A stretch of 64,000 bases of DNA from Yeosuana aquiaggeris (GTDB taxonomy: Bacteria; Bacteroidota; Bacteroidia; Flavobacteriales; Flavobacteriaceae): the NCBI RefSeq assembly GCF_044003965.1, contig NZ_JBAWKC010000005.1, positions 186,001 to 250,000 of the forward strand. Direction: 5' to 3'. Numbering within the stretch: the first letter of the stretch is position 1; every line of letters starts with the position of its first letter. A program made the translations under genes and the position numbers. Below are positions 8,178 to 16,402 of this stretch, piece by piece. The notes beneath the pieces are model-generated. The model saw only the letters and a list, made by a program, of their open reading frames with translations, was not told where the DNA came from and made no database searches.

Positions 8178-9158
8178 TTAATTGTAAGTTGAAGTAGATA
8201 CCTCAAAATTTGAATCTTTAGCAGCTAAATAGCGTTCTGCATCTAAAGCCGCCATACAACCAGTTCCAGCAGCTGTAACAGCTTGCCTGTAAACATGATC
8301 TGCTGCATCACCAGAAACAAAAACACCATCAACATTTGTTTTAGAGGTGCCCGGTTTATTGAGAATATACCCTGTAGCATCTAAATTAAGGTAGTCCTTA
8401 AAAATGTCCGTATTAGGCTTATGCCCTATGGCCACAAAAAAACCAGTAGCCGGAATTTCATGCTTTTCATTTGTTTGATTATTAAAAACTCTAACCCCAG
8501 TAACCACTTGTCCATCTCCTAAAACCTCATCCGTTTCAGTGTTAAATAAAATTTCAATATTTGGTGTTTTTTTTACGCGTTCAGACATGATTTTTGAAGC
8601 TCTGAATTCATCTCTTCTCACAATCATAGTCACTTTTTTACAAAGTTTAGAAAGATAATGAGCTTCTTCACAAGCTGAATCTCCAGCACCAACAATAACG
8701 ACCTCTTGATTTCTATAGAAAAATCCATCACAAACCGCACAGGCTGAAACACCTCCACCCAATTTTAAATATTTTTGTTCAGAATCTAATCCTAAATATT
8801 TAGCAGTAGCCCCTGTAGAAATAATAACCGTTTCACAATGAATCTCTTTAGTATCATTGACCCATACTTTATGAACATCTCCTGAAAAATCAACTTTTGT
8901 CACCCAACCATCTCTAATATCAGCATCAAATCTTTGAGCTTGCTGTTGTAATTCAATCATCATTTCTGGCCCAGTAATTCCATTTGGATATCCAGGAAAA
9001 TTTTCAACTTCATTAGTTGTAGTCAGCTGTCCTCCTGGTTGCATCCCTTGATATAAAACAGGACTCATGTTGGCTCTAGCAGCATAAATGGCGGCGGTAT
9101 ATCCAGCTGGTCCTGAACCAATAATTAAACACTTCACTTTCTCAATAATATCTCCCAT
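8178..9158 (-). CDS. trxB: Thioredoxin-disulfide reductase
   Basis: A 326-residue FAD enzyme that passes electrons from NADPH to thioredoxin in the cytoplasm. Visible are the FAD-binding GSGPAGYTAAIYAARA near the N-terminus, the redox motif CAVC (in GGGVSACAVCDGFF) near residue 138, and the NADPH-binding GAGDSACEEA. A C-terminal FAD motif follows (GVFVSGDAAD). Length and motif order are those of the low-molecular-weight bacterial enzyme. A TACTTTTG box upstream and a strong hairpin downstream suggest a single-gene unit. Confidence 0.96.
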   Translation of the reverse strand: MGDIIEKVKCLIIGSGPAGYTAAIYAARANMSPVLYQGMQPGGQLTTTNEVENFPGYPNGITGPEMMIELQQQAQRFDADIRDGWVTKVDFSGDVHKVWVNDTKEIHCETVIISTGATAKYLGLDSEQKYLKLGGGVSACAVCDGFFYRNQEVVIVGAGDSACEEAHYLSKLCKKVTMIVRRDEFRASKIMSERVKKTPNIEILFNTETDEVLGDGQVVTGVRVFNNQTNEKHEIPATGFFVAIGHKPNTDIFKDYLNLDATGYILNKPGTSKTNVDGVFVSGDAADHVYRQAVTAAGTGCMAALDAERYLAAKDSNFEVSTSTYN

Positions 9159-9182
9159 AATAAAATTTTATTTAAACTATAA

Positions 9183-9190
9183 CAAAAGTA
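9183..9190 (-). promoter_or_regulatory. -7 promoter box of trxB
   Basis: On the minus strand the sequence is TACTTTTG, an exact match to TAnnTTTG, 24 bases before the trxB ATG. The nearest TTG lies about 25 bases further upstream, slightly longer than usual. Confidence 0.55.
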
Positions 9191-9320
9191 GAATTTTTAT
9201 AGGAATACTTACCTTCAATTTATCAAAACTTACTATCCATTTATAATAACTTCTTATACATTTAGTTATTCACTTTTTTTTTGTAAATTAGATATCATTC
9301 AACCATAAAATTCTATTATT

Positions 9321-9788
9321 ATGAAAACCATTTTACTCTTCCTTAGCTTAGCATTTATTGTTTCATGTAAGAACAATTCTGAAACCAATATGGATAAAAA
9401 TGATATGAACACTCCAACCAAAGAATTAACTATAAAAGGAGCCTGGAAACAGATTAGTTTTTATAATTATGCTGATAATATGGTAACAGATACCATTATC
9501 GCATCAGAAGCAAACAAACAAATTAAAATGTATTCAGACACAAAGGTGATGTGGAGCAGATTTAGAGACTCTGATACATTAGACTGGTTTGGGTATGGCG
9601 ATTATACCATAGGCGATAGTACTTTAACTGAAATAATAGATTACGGATCAAAAGCCATGAATGAAGCCATTAAAAAAGAAAGAAAATTCACATTTAAATT
9701 AATTTTAGACGAAGATAAATTTTCCCAGATTCAAGTAGATGAAGAGGGTAATCTTATTTATGCCGAAAATTATGTAAGAATTGAATAA
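9321..9788 (+). CDS. Putative lipoprotein, lipocalin-like, unknown function
   Basis: A 155-residue protein with a signal peptide and lipobox IVSC (Cys at residue 16). After a short Asn-rich linker comes a segment starting KGAWKQISF, then alternating beta-strand pattern (KVMWSRF, TLDWFGYGDYTIGDSTLTEII, EGNLIYAENYVRIE). The GxW start and beta pattern resemble small lipocalin-like or calycin lipoproteins of Bacteroidota, but I do not recognise a named family. It sits just upstream of the nickel permease gene, 34 bases apart. The two could be cotranscribed, yet nothing ties it to hydrogenase function. Confidence 0.7.
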   Translation: MKTILLFLSLAFIVSCKNNSETNMDKNDMNTPTKELTIKGAWKQISFYNYADNMVTDTIIASEANKQIKMYSDTKVMWSRFRDSDTLDWFGYGDYTIGDSTLTEIIDYGSKAMNEAIKKERKFTFKLILDEDKFSQIQVDEEGNLIYAENYVRIE

Positions 9789-9822
9789 TTAAGAATTATA
9801 ATAATTCACTTATTAATTTTGC

Positions 9823-10524
9823 ATGAGTGATCCTTTTCCCTTTATTGCCGCATTAATTGCGTCCATTTTACATGTTATTACTGGCCCAGATCATTTAGCT
9901 GCAGTGATTCCATTCGCTATCGAATCGAAAAAAAAAGCCTGGAAAATAGGATTATTTTGGGGTATTGGTCATTTGATGGGAATGTTAGCTATTGGGATTT
10001 TATTTTTAATATTTAGAGAACTTATTCCCGTCGAATCCATTTCTGCTTACAGCGAACAATTAGTTGGAATGGTGCTTTTACTCATAGGCGCGTGGTCTTT
10101 TTACAAAATATTTAAAGAAGAAAAAAAACACAAACATTTGCACGTACATAGTAATCATACTGTTGCTATTCATAAACATGAGCATGCCCATCATCATGAA
10201 ACTTCGCACCATCACACACATAATCATCAATTAAAACAGAGTAGTTTTGCCTCATTATCTATTGGCTTTTTACATGGCCTAGCAGGAATTTCACATTTCT
10301 TGCTCTTTATACCTGTTGCCAGTTTCAAAAGTCAAATAGATTCAATTTCCTATTTAGTTGGGTTTAGCTGTGGAATTGTTTTGGCAATGACCTCTTTTGC
10401 TTTACTTATAGGCAGTATTACTTCATTTAGTAAAAATGAACATAATGACACCTTGTTCAAAGGAATTAGGTTTTCAGGGGGGCTTTTCGCAATAATTATA
10501 GGTTTATATTGGCTATTTCCTTAA
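9823..10524 (+). CDS. NicO/UreH-type nickel permease
   Basis: A 233-residue inner-membrane protein with six likely helices. Helix 1 holds HVITGPDHLA, an HxxxxxDH nickel-binding signature, and helix 2 GHLMGM. A cytoplasmic or periplasmic loop (residues about 104-145) is extremely His-rich, and helix 4 has FLHGLAGISH. This pattern belongs to the NicO/UreH superfamily of Ni/Co transporters. Position next to a complete [NiFe] hydrogenase cluster strongly suggests nickel supply for HypA/HypB. It is convergent with hypE and their stops overlap by four bases, so antisense interplay is possible. Substrate (Ni versus Co) is inferred from context. Confidence 0.85.
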   Translation: MSDPFPFIAALIASILHVITGPDHLAAVIPFAIESKKKAWKIGLFWGIGHLMGMLAIGILFLIFRELIPVESISAYSEQLVGMVLLLIGAWSFYKIFKEEKKHKHLHVHSNHTVAIHKHEHAHHHETSHHHTHNHQLKQSSFASLSIGFLHGLAGISHFLLFIPVASFKSQIDSISYLVGFSCGIVLAMTSFALLIGSITSFSKNEHNDTLFKGIRFSGGLFAIIIGLYWLFP

Positions 10525-11546
10525 CAAATTCGTGGCAACTGTTCGCCAATTAAAGGGCTCACGATTCTCTTACCACCAATGGCACTTTTCATGACCACTT
10601 TACCCGGATGTTCCTGAGTTATTTCTCCAATATAAGCAGCATTTTTACCTTTTGGATCCTTTTTCATAAAATTCAAAACATCATCACAAATTGAAGCATC
10701 AACAATAACCATAAAAACACCTTCATTAGCAACATACAATGGATCCAACCCTAAAATTTCACAAGCCGCAGCCACTTGTTTCTCTAATGGAATCTTATCT
10801 TCATAAATGACAACCCCTTTATGAATATCCTGAGAAATTTCTGATAAAACACTGGCCACACCTCCTCTGGTTGGGTCTCGAAAAAGATGAATTTTATCTC
10901 CAAATTCATTAATCAAATCATTCACCAAAAAATTAAGGTTCGTGGTATCACTGACTATGGTTGATTCAAACTCTAAACCTTCTCTTTGTGACATAATAGC
11001 CATTCCATGTTGCGCAACAAAACCATTGAGAAGTATTTTATCCCCATTTTGAATGTGCACAGAAGCAATTTTAGCTTTAGGGTTTACCTCTCCAAAACCT
11101 GTTGTGTTAATAAATATTTTATCGCCTTTACCTCTTTCTACTACCTTAGTATCTCCAGTTATTATTTGAACGCCACTTTCATCAGCCGCTTTTTTTATGG
11201 AATTAACAATGGCTGCAAAATCCTCAACTTTTAAACCTTCTTCAACAATAAACGCTAATGATAAATATTTTGGCATAGCGCCGCACATAGCAACATCATT
11301 TACAGTACCATTAACGGCTAATTCACCAATATTTCCTCCTTTAAAAAAAATGGGAGAAACCACAAAACTATCTGTTGAAATGGCTATTCTCCCATTAATA
11401 TTAATTATTGAACCATCATGTTTTTGGTCTAAATATGGGTTGCTGAATGATTTGAATATAATTTTATCCAATAAGTCACGTGTCATTAATCCGCCACTTC
11501 CATGGCCAAGTTGTATCGTCTCAAATCCTAATTCTTCCTTTTTCAT
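10521..11546 (-). CDS. hypE: Hydrogenase maturation protein HypE (carbamoyl dehydratase)
   Basis: A 341-residue PurM-like ATPase that dehydrates the thiocarbamoyl group on its own C-terminal cysteine to a cyanide ligand for the active-site iron. The N-terminus has LGHGSGGLMTRDLL, followed by ISTDSFVVSPIFFKGGNIGELAVNGTVND; the latter has the D-S-F-V and GTVND motifs of HypE. The protein ends in PRIC, the conserved C-terminal Cys that carries the thiocarbamate. Full length for the family (about 340 residues). It is the last gene of the minus-strand hya-hyp operon, two bases after hypD. Confidence 0.96.
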   Translation of the reverse strand: MKKEELGFETIQLGHGSGGLMTRDLLDKIIFKSFSNPYLDQKHDGSIININGRIAISTDSFVVSPIFFKGGNIGELAVNGTVNDVAMCGAMPKYLSLAFIVEEGLKVEDFAAIVNSIKKAADESGVQIITGDTKVVERGKGDKIFINTTGFGEVNPKAKIASVHIQNGDKILLNGFVAQHGMAIMSQREGLEFESTIVSDTTNLNFLVNDLINEFGDKIHLFRDPTRGGVASVLSEISQDIHKGVVIYEDKIPLEKQVAAACEILGLDPLYVANEGVFMVIVDASICDDVLNFMKKDPKGKNAAYIGEITQEHPGKVVMKSAIGGKRIVSPLIGEQLPRIC

Positions 11547-11548
11547 TA

Positions 11549-12643
11549 TTATTCTGCCATTAAATTACTTGAAAAATGATAGTATGCAGCACAGGCTCCT
11601 TCTGAAGATACCATTGGTGCACCTAATGGATTAGATGGTGTACATTTTTTACTAAACTGATCACATTGATGTGGTTTTTTTATGCCTTTTAAAATATCTC
11701 CTGCAATGCAATTAGGGTTTTCAGGCACTTTAATATGACTGATGCCAAATTTTAATTCAGCATCAAAACTTTTGAATTCCTTTGTTAAAACATATCCACT
11801 ATTGGGAATCTCTCCTATTCCTCTCCATTCTCTCGCGCCTACTTCAAATACCTGATGAATAACTTTTAAGGCAGCTTTATTACCCTCTTCTTTTACAACT
11901 CGGGAATATTGATTTTCAACCTCATAAATTCCCTTTTCCAATTGATTCACCGCCAAATATATTCCTTGAACCAAATCAAGTGGCTCAAAACCTGTTATTA
12001 CTATTGGTATTTTATATTTTTCAGCAAGCGGATAATACTCTTTATAACCCATAATAGCACAAACATGCCCTGCACCTAAAAAGGCATTGATATTACAGAA
12101 CTTATCGTCTAAAATAGCTTCCATAGCAGGAGGAACCAACACATGGGAAACTAATATAGAATAATTTTTAAGTCCTTCTTTTTGCGCGTGTAAAACAGAA
12201 AGTGCATTGGCTGGTGCTGTCGTTTCAAAACCTACTGCAAAAAACACGACTTCCTTATCAGGATTATTCTTTGCTATTTTTACTGCTTCAATAGGTGAAT
12301 ATAGAATTCTTAAATCTCCGCCGTTAGATTTGGCTTCCAATAAACTTTTTTTACTTCCCGGAACTCTAATCATGTCACCAAAAGAACAGACGATTACCCC
12401 ATTTTCTACAAGCTCAATGGCCTTATCAATCAAATTTAAAGGCGTTACACACACAGGACAACCAGGTCCATGAATCATCTGAACATATTCCGGCAACAAT
12501 TCAAGAATACCATTTTTTACTAATCCATGGGTTTGTCCACCGCAAATCTCCATGATTTTCCATGGCTTAGTCGCTGCTTTATGGATCAGGTCTAAATAAC
12601 TTTTGGTTGCCTCCAAATTTCTATATTCAGTTAAATACTTCAT
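11549..12643 (-). CDS. hypD: Hydrogenase maturation protein HypD
   Basis: A 364-residue iron-sulfur scaffold on which the Fe(CN)2CO unit of [NiFe] hydrogenase is assembled with HypC. Motifs seen: EICGGQTH near residue 35, GPGCPVCVTP near residue 80, FFAVGFETTAP near residue 140, and a C-terminal cysteine set (NPNCIAGDIL, HQCDQFSKKC, EGACAAYYH) for the [4Fe-4S] cluster. The start overlaps the hypF stop by four bases, indicating coupled translation. Length is normal. Confidence 0.96.
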   Translation of the reverse strand: MKYLTEYRNLEATKSYLDLIHKAATKPWKIMEICGGQTHGLVKNGILELLPEYVQMIHGPGCPVCVTPLNLIDKAIELVENGVIVCSFGDMIRVPGSKKSLLEAKSNGGDLRILYSPIEAVKIAKNNPDKEVVFFAVGFETTAPANALSVLHAQKEGLKNYSILVSHVLVPPAMEAILDDKFCNINAFLGAGHVCAIMGYKEYYPLAEKYKIPIVITGFEPLDLVQGIYLAVNQLEKGIYEVENQYSRVVKEEGNKAALKVIHQVFEVGAREWRGIGEIPNSGYVLTKEFKSFDAELKFGISHIKVPENPNCIAGDILKGIKKPHQCDQFSKKCTPSNPLGAPMVSSEGACAAYYHFSSNLMAE

Positions 12644-14907
12644 TTATCACTACATTTTAAATAGTACATAATCTGGCCAAAAGAGATGTTTTCATCATTA
12701 GGAGCTAAGTTTATGTTAAGATATAATTTATATTCCTTTTCTCCTATTTCTTTAATCATATCTATGAGTATTGTATTTTGAAAAACACCACCACTAAAGG
12801 CAATATGCTTATAATGGTATTTCATAGCAAATTGAAAAACTAACGAGGCTAAAGTGTAAAAGAAATTAATAATTATGTTTTCTTTTGAATTACCCTTTTT
12901 AAAATCCAAATACAGATTATGAAATAAATCCGTAGTAGGAATCATACCATTGTCTAAAACTGAAGCATAAATAATACAATCATTTATATTATAATCATGT
13001 ATATGATTTTCCAATAAAATAGCAGCTTCGCCTTCATAGGTATTTAAATCGCAAACCCCTAATAAAGAAGCAACGGCATCAAACAATCTACCAACAGAGG
13101 ATGTTTTTAATTGATTTTTAAGTTTCAATTTTTGATAAATTTCTAATTCATGCACTTCAAACTTATTCTCCAGAAGATTTTTCATTTCCGGACTTGACAA
13201 AGAGACCAATGACAATCTTGGCTCTTTTGACATTTTATCTCCGGCAAGCCAATCAAAATATTCAAAATGAGATATCCGTAATATTTTATTTGAATGGTAT
13301 TCAAAAAATTCTCCACCCCAAATGTGTCCATCATCACCATACCCAGTGCCATCCCAAATAACTCCCAAGACAGGTTCCTTGGAATCAAATAAACTATGCT
13401 CTTCCAATACGCTGGCAAAATGTGCTTTGTGATGTTGAATTTTATATAACGGAATATTTAATTTTACAGACAAGTCCTGACCGTATAGAGTACTTTGATA
13501 ACCCAAATGGGCATCCACTAAAAGAACTTCTGGTATTTGTTCAAATACCTCTATAAAATTTAAAGCGGTATGTGTAAAACGCTGATAAACATCAAAATTA
13601 TCCAGATTTCCTATATACTGACTCAAATAAACATAGGAATTAGGAACGTAAGCAACGGTACTTTTTAAATGCGCCCCTAAAGCCATGATTTTCTTATTGG
13701 CTTTGATAGAAACGTTAAATAAATTAGGAGCATACCCTCTGGATCTGCGGAATATAATTTCTGAATTATTTTTTTTACTCAACTTTACAACGGAATCGTC
13801 CTGTGGATGCACAATTTTTAAATGGTGGTTTAAAAAATAATCTGCCATATGGCTTAGCTTTAAAAAGGCCTCATCAAAATCACTTATTATTGGTGAGCCA
13901 TGAATGTTCCCGCTAGTTGCTACAATAGGAAACTTTAACTGGTTAGATAATAACTCCAATATGCCTGAGTATGGTAACATAACGCCCAGTTGACTTAGAC
14001 CTGGAGCAACTGCCTTTAAATTAATTTTACCGTTATAACTAATTGAATCAATGATGTTTATCGGTCTTTCAACAGATTTCAGACTTTCTTCCTGTTCAGG
14101 ACTTATGACTAATTCACGCTTTAAATGACGCATGGAAGGATATAAAATAGCAAATGGTTTGTTAGGTCGTTGCTTTTTATGCCTTAGTTTTTGAACGGCG
14201 CTTTCATTTTCTGCATTACAGCACAATAAAAACCCGCTGGTATTTTTTACGGCGATAATATTTCCTTCTTCTAAAAGCAAAGCGACTTTATAAAATAAAT
14301 CCGCCTTTTGAACTTTAATATGTTGACCTAAATTGTCTATTAAATACAAATTGATGCCACAGGTAGGGCATGTATTTGTTTGGGAATGAAATCGCCTGTT
14401 TGCAGGATTTTTATATTCTTTTTGACAGGCTTCACACATGGGAAATTCATCCATACTTGTATGATTTCTTTCAAAAGGAAAAGTTTCAGTGATCGCCCAA
14501 CGCGGACCACAATTGACACAGGTAGTAAAAGGATAGACAAAGCGCCTGTTATCAATATCTTTGATATCTTCCTTACAATCATCACAAATAGCAAAATCTG
14601 GTGTCAGTATTAAATTAAGTTGACCTTCCTTTTTTGAAGGAACTATATTGAAATCATTAATAAAAATGGACTGAATCTCGGTAATTTTACGCTCTTTAAT
14701 TTTGGCAACTGGTGGTGGAAAATGAACTAATCTATCATAAAATTTTTTAACGGATTGGTCTGAACCCTGAACAAAAATAACCACACCATTTTCATTATTG
14801 GAAACAGATCCTTTTAATGAAAAATCCTTAGCTAAATTATACACATATGGCCTAAAACCTACACCTTGTACTTGTCCGGAGATAAGAATTTTATAGGTTT
14901 TCTGCAT
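12640..14907 (-). CDS. hypF: Carbamoyltransferase HypF
   Basis: A 755-residue enzyme that converts carbamoyl phosphate and ATP to carbamoyl adenylate and transfers the carbamoyl group to HypE. Domain order is standard. An acylphosphatase-like domain (SGQVQGVGFRPYVY) covers residues 1-90. A zinc-finger pair with CDDC, CVNCGPRW, CEAC and CPTCG lies at about 105-190. A YrdC domain (AVKNTSGFLLCCNA, RHKKQRPNKPFAIL) runs to about 390, and a Kae1-like domain with HHKAHFASVLEEH and FSGGVFQN forms the rest. It lies 23 bases after hyaD. Confidence 0.96.
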   Translation of the reverse strand: MQKTYKILISGQVQGVGFRPYVYNLAKDFSLKGSVSNNENGVVIFVQGSDQSVKKFYDRLVHFPPPVAKIKERKITEIQSIFINDFNIVPSKKEGQLNLILTPDFAICDDCKEDIKDIDNRRFVYPFTTCVNCGPRWAITETFPFERNHTSMDEFPMCEACQKEYKNPANRRFHSQTNTCPTCGINLYLIDNLGQHIKVQKADLFYKVALLLEEGNIIAVKNTSGFLLCCNAENESAVQKLRHKKQRPNKPFAILYPSMRHLKRELVISPEQEESLKSVERPINIIDSISYNGKINLKAVAPGLSQLGVMLPYSGILELLSNQLKFPIVATSGNIHGSPIISDFDEAFLKLSHMADYFLNHHLKIVHPQDDSVVKLSKKNNSEIIFRRSRGYAPNLFNVSIKANKKIMALGAHLKSTVAYVPNSYVYLSQYIGNLDNFDVYQRFTHTALNFIEVFEQIPEVLLVDAHLGYQSTLYGQDLSVKLNIPLYKIQHHKAHFASVLEEHSLFDSKEPVLGVIWDGTGYGDDGHIWGGEFFEYHSNKILRISHFEYFDWLAGDKMSKEPRLSLVSLSSPEMKNLLENKFEVHELEIYQKLKLKNQLKTSSVGRLFDAVASLLGVCDLNTYEGEAAILLENHIHDYNINDCIIYASVLDNGMIPTTDLFHNLYLDFKKGNSKENIIINFFYTLASLVFQFAMKYHYKHIAFSGGVFQNTILIDMIKEIGEKEYKLYLNINLAPNDENISFGQIMYYLKCSDK

Positions 14908-14930
14908 AAATGTGTTTGATAATCATAAAC

Positions 14931-15464
14931 TTATTTTATCTGAAGATGCAAATTTTTAGCATGTTCATAAATTCTATCAATCAATTCAGGGATTATAGCT
15001 TCTACTTCTGCATTTAATTCTATAGTCATTGGATTCATTTCTTCTATTGAAACCGTGAACAAATGGATGTCGGGTACTTTATCCATAAGATACACCGCCT
15101 CCACCATGTCTTTTAACCCCACATCATGAACACTTAATGCCGAAGGAAAATCAGACGCGAATTTAGGACGAATTAAAGAAATAGTACCTGCTGGTTTGCC
15201 ATCCATAGTAGCATCCACAAAAATAATGGTAGGATACACCTGAAAACAACTTAATAATAAAAAACCACCAGTACCTCCATCAAGAATATCTACATATTCT
15301 GGAAGTTCCTGCTTTGCCATTTCCTGAATAATGTGCACACCAATACCTTCATCTCCCATTAAATAATTACCAACTCCCATTACTAAAATACTATCCGATT
15401 TATCTTTTTCAAAAAAATAGGAGTCACTGCTTATTGCAACAGGTGTTCTTTCTGGAATTTTCAT
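14931..15464 (-). CDS. hyaD: Hydrogenase maturation protease (HyaD/HybD family)
   Basis: A 177-residue endopeptidase that removes the C-terminal extension of the large subunit once nickel is inserted. The signature VMGVGNYLMGDEGIGVHI is present with the metal-binding Glu, followed by VDATMDG (Asp) and SVHDVGL (His), the three residues that bind nickel in HycI/HybD. An N-terminal extension of about 23 residues precedes the usual start. The matching substrate tail is visible in HyaB. A hairpin separates it from hyaC, so its expression may be lower than that of the structural genes. Confidence 0.94.
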   Translation of the reverse strand: MKIPERTPVAISSDSYFFEKDKSDSILVMGVGNYLMGDEGIGVHIIQEMAKQELPEYVDILDGGTGGFLLLSCFQVYPTIIFVDATMDGKPAGTISLIRPKFASDFPSALSVHDVGLKDMVEAVYLMDKVPDIHLFTVSIEEMNPMTIELNAEVEAIIPELIDRIYEHAKNLHLQIK

Positions 15465-15568
15465 CTGTCTATGTTTCTTGCTTTAGAGGTTAGATGTTAT
15501 GCTATTTATAATTATTTTCTTAGGTTTAAATTTATTGAATTGGCATTTCATATAATAAAGTAAAAAAT

Positions 15569-15610
15569 AAATTCATTCAAATCCAAAATTGTATGTCTTT
15601 GAATGAATTT
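15569..15610 (-). terminator. Intra-operon hairpin between hyaC and hyaD
   Basis: A perfect 13-bp inverted repeat (AAATTCATTCAAA and TTTGAATGAATTT) with a 16-base loop starts 18 bases after the hyaC stop. On the minus strand it is followed by TTTTTTA. It looks like a partial terminator or 3-prime stabiliser that separates the hyaABC message from the maturation genes. Confidence 0.7.
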
Positions 15611-15627
15611 AAGATTAATTATTTAAA

Positions 15628-16386
15628 TCAATTTGATTTAGAAGCTACAATTCCTTTTTCATCTTTAATTTCTACTTCTTGTTCAGCATGGGCTTTTTTC
15701 ATCCGCTCATCAGAAACAAACTTATAACCTCCAAATATAGAAGACACTTCGCCTCTTCCTTCTAACCAATCATGATAAAAGACCAAATAAACATGAACCA
15801 TTGCAAAGAAAATAAAAATCCACATGCTTGTATGATGAATACTTCTAACTAAAAAATCGCCACCGAAAAGTGGAATTACCCAAGTAAACATTTTGGGTAA
15901 CCACCAGGACGCCATATCGCCATATAAGGCAAAACCTGTTGCTATTTGAACTAAAGCTAAAACAAACATGACTAAATATGAAAGCGTGGCTACGCTGTTA
16001 TGTCCAATACTAATTTTAGTAACATCTTCTACCTTCTCATTCATTAGCAGGATATCAATTTTCATAACATGCCAAAAATTATTCCAGTTCTTTTTAGTAA
16101 ACGGCCAAAACGCTCTCCAACTTGCGAATCTGTTGCCCATAAATGACCAATAAACTCTCAATATTAAAACGAATAAAAATATGTAAGCCGCGGTAAAATG
16201 CAAAAATCTAATAATGCCAAAAGAATGTAAATTTGTTGCTTCTGAACTAGATAAAATAGCTGGTGGATTGGCAATAATAAAGCCTGTAACAACCAATACA
16301 AAAAGAGCTAAAACATTTAACCAATGAAAGATCCTGACTGGTAATTCCCAGACGTATACACGTTTAAAATTTGTTATTTTTTTCAT
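15628..16386 (-). CDS. hyaC: [NiFe] hydrogenase cytochrome b subunit
   Basis: A 252-residue inner-membrane di-heme cytochrome b that takes electrons from HyaA to the quinone pool. Four membrane helices are clear. Helix 1 carries RIFHWLNVLALFVL, helix 2 RFLHFTAAYIFLFVLILRVYW, and helix 3 LSYLVMFVLALVQIATGFALYG. Helix 4 carries IHHTSMWIFIFFAMVHVYLVFYHDW. The histidines in helices 1, 2 and 4 are the expected heme ligands. The N-terminal VYVWELPVRIFHW is typical of HyaC/HupC. It follows hyaB by 16 bases, so the two should be cotranscribed. Confidence 0.95.
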   Translation of the reverse strand: MKKITNFKRVYVWELPVRIFHWLNVLALFVLVVTGFIIANPPAILSSSEATNLHSFGIIRFLHFTAAYIFLFVLILRVYWSFMGNRFASWRAFWPFTKKNWNNFWHVMKIDILLMNEKVEDVTKISIGHNSVATLSYLVMFVLALVQIATGFALYGDMASWWLPKMFTWVIPLFGGDFLVRSIHHTSMWIFIFFAMVHVYLVFYHDWLEGRGEVSSIFGGYKFVSDERMKKAHAEQEVEIKDEKGIVASKSN

Positions 16387-16402
16387 GATCCTTTTTGTTT
16401 AG

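Noticed and set aside
10130..10230. His-rich coding stretch as a DNA repeat or CRISPR-like array
   Set aside because: The repetition comes from clustered His codons in the permease loop; there are no regular spacers.
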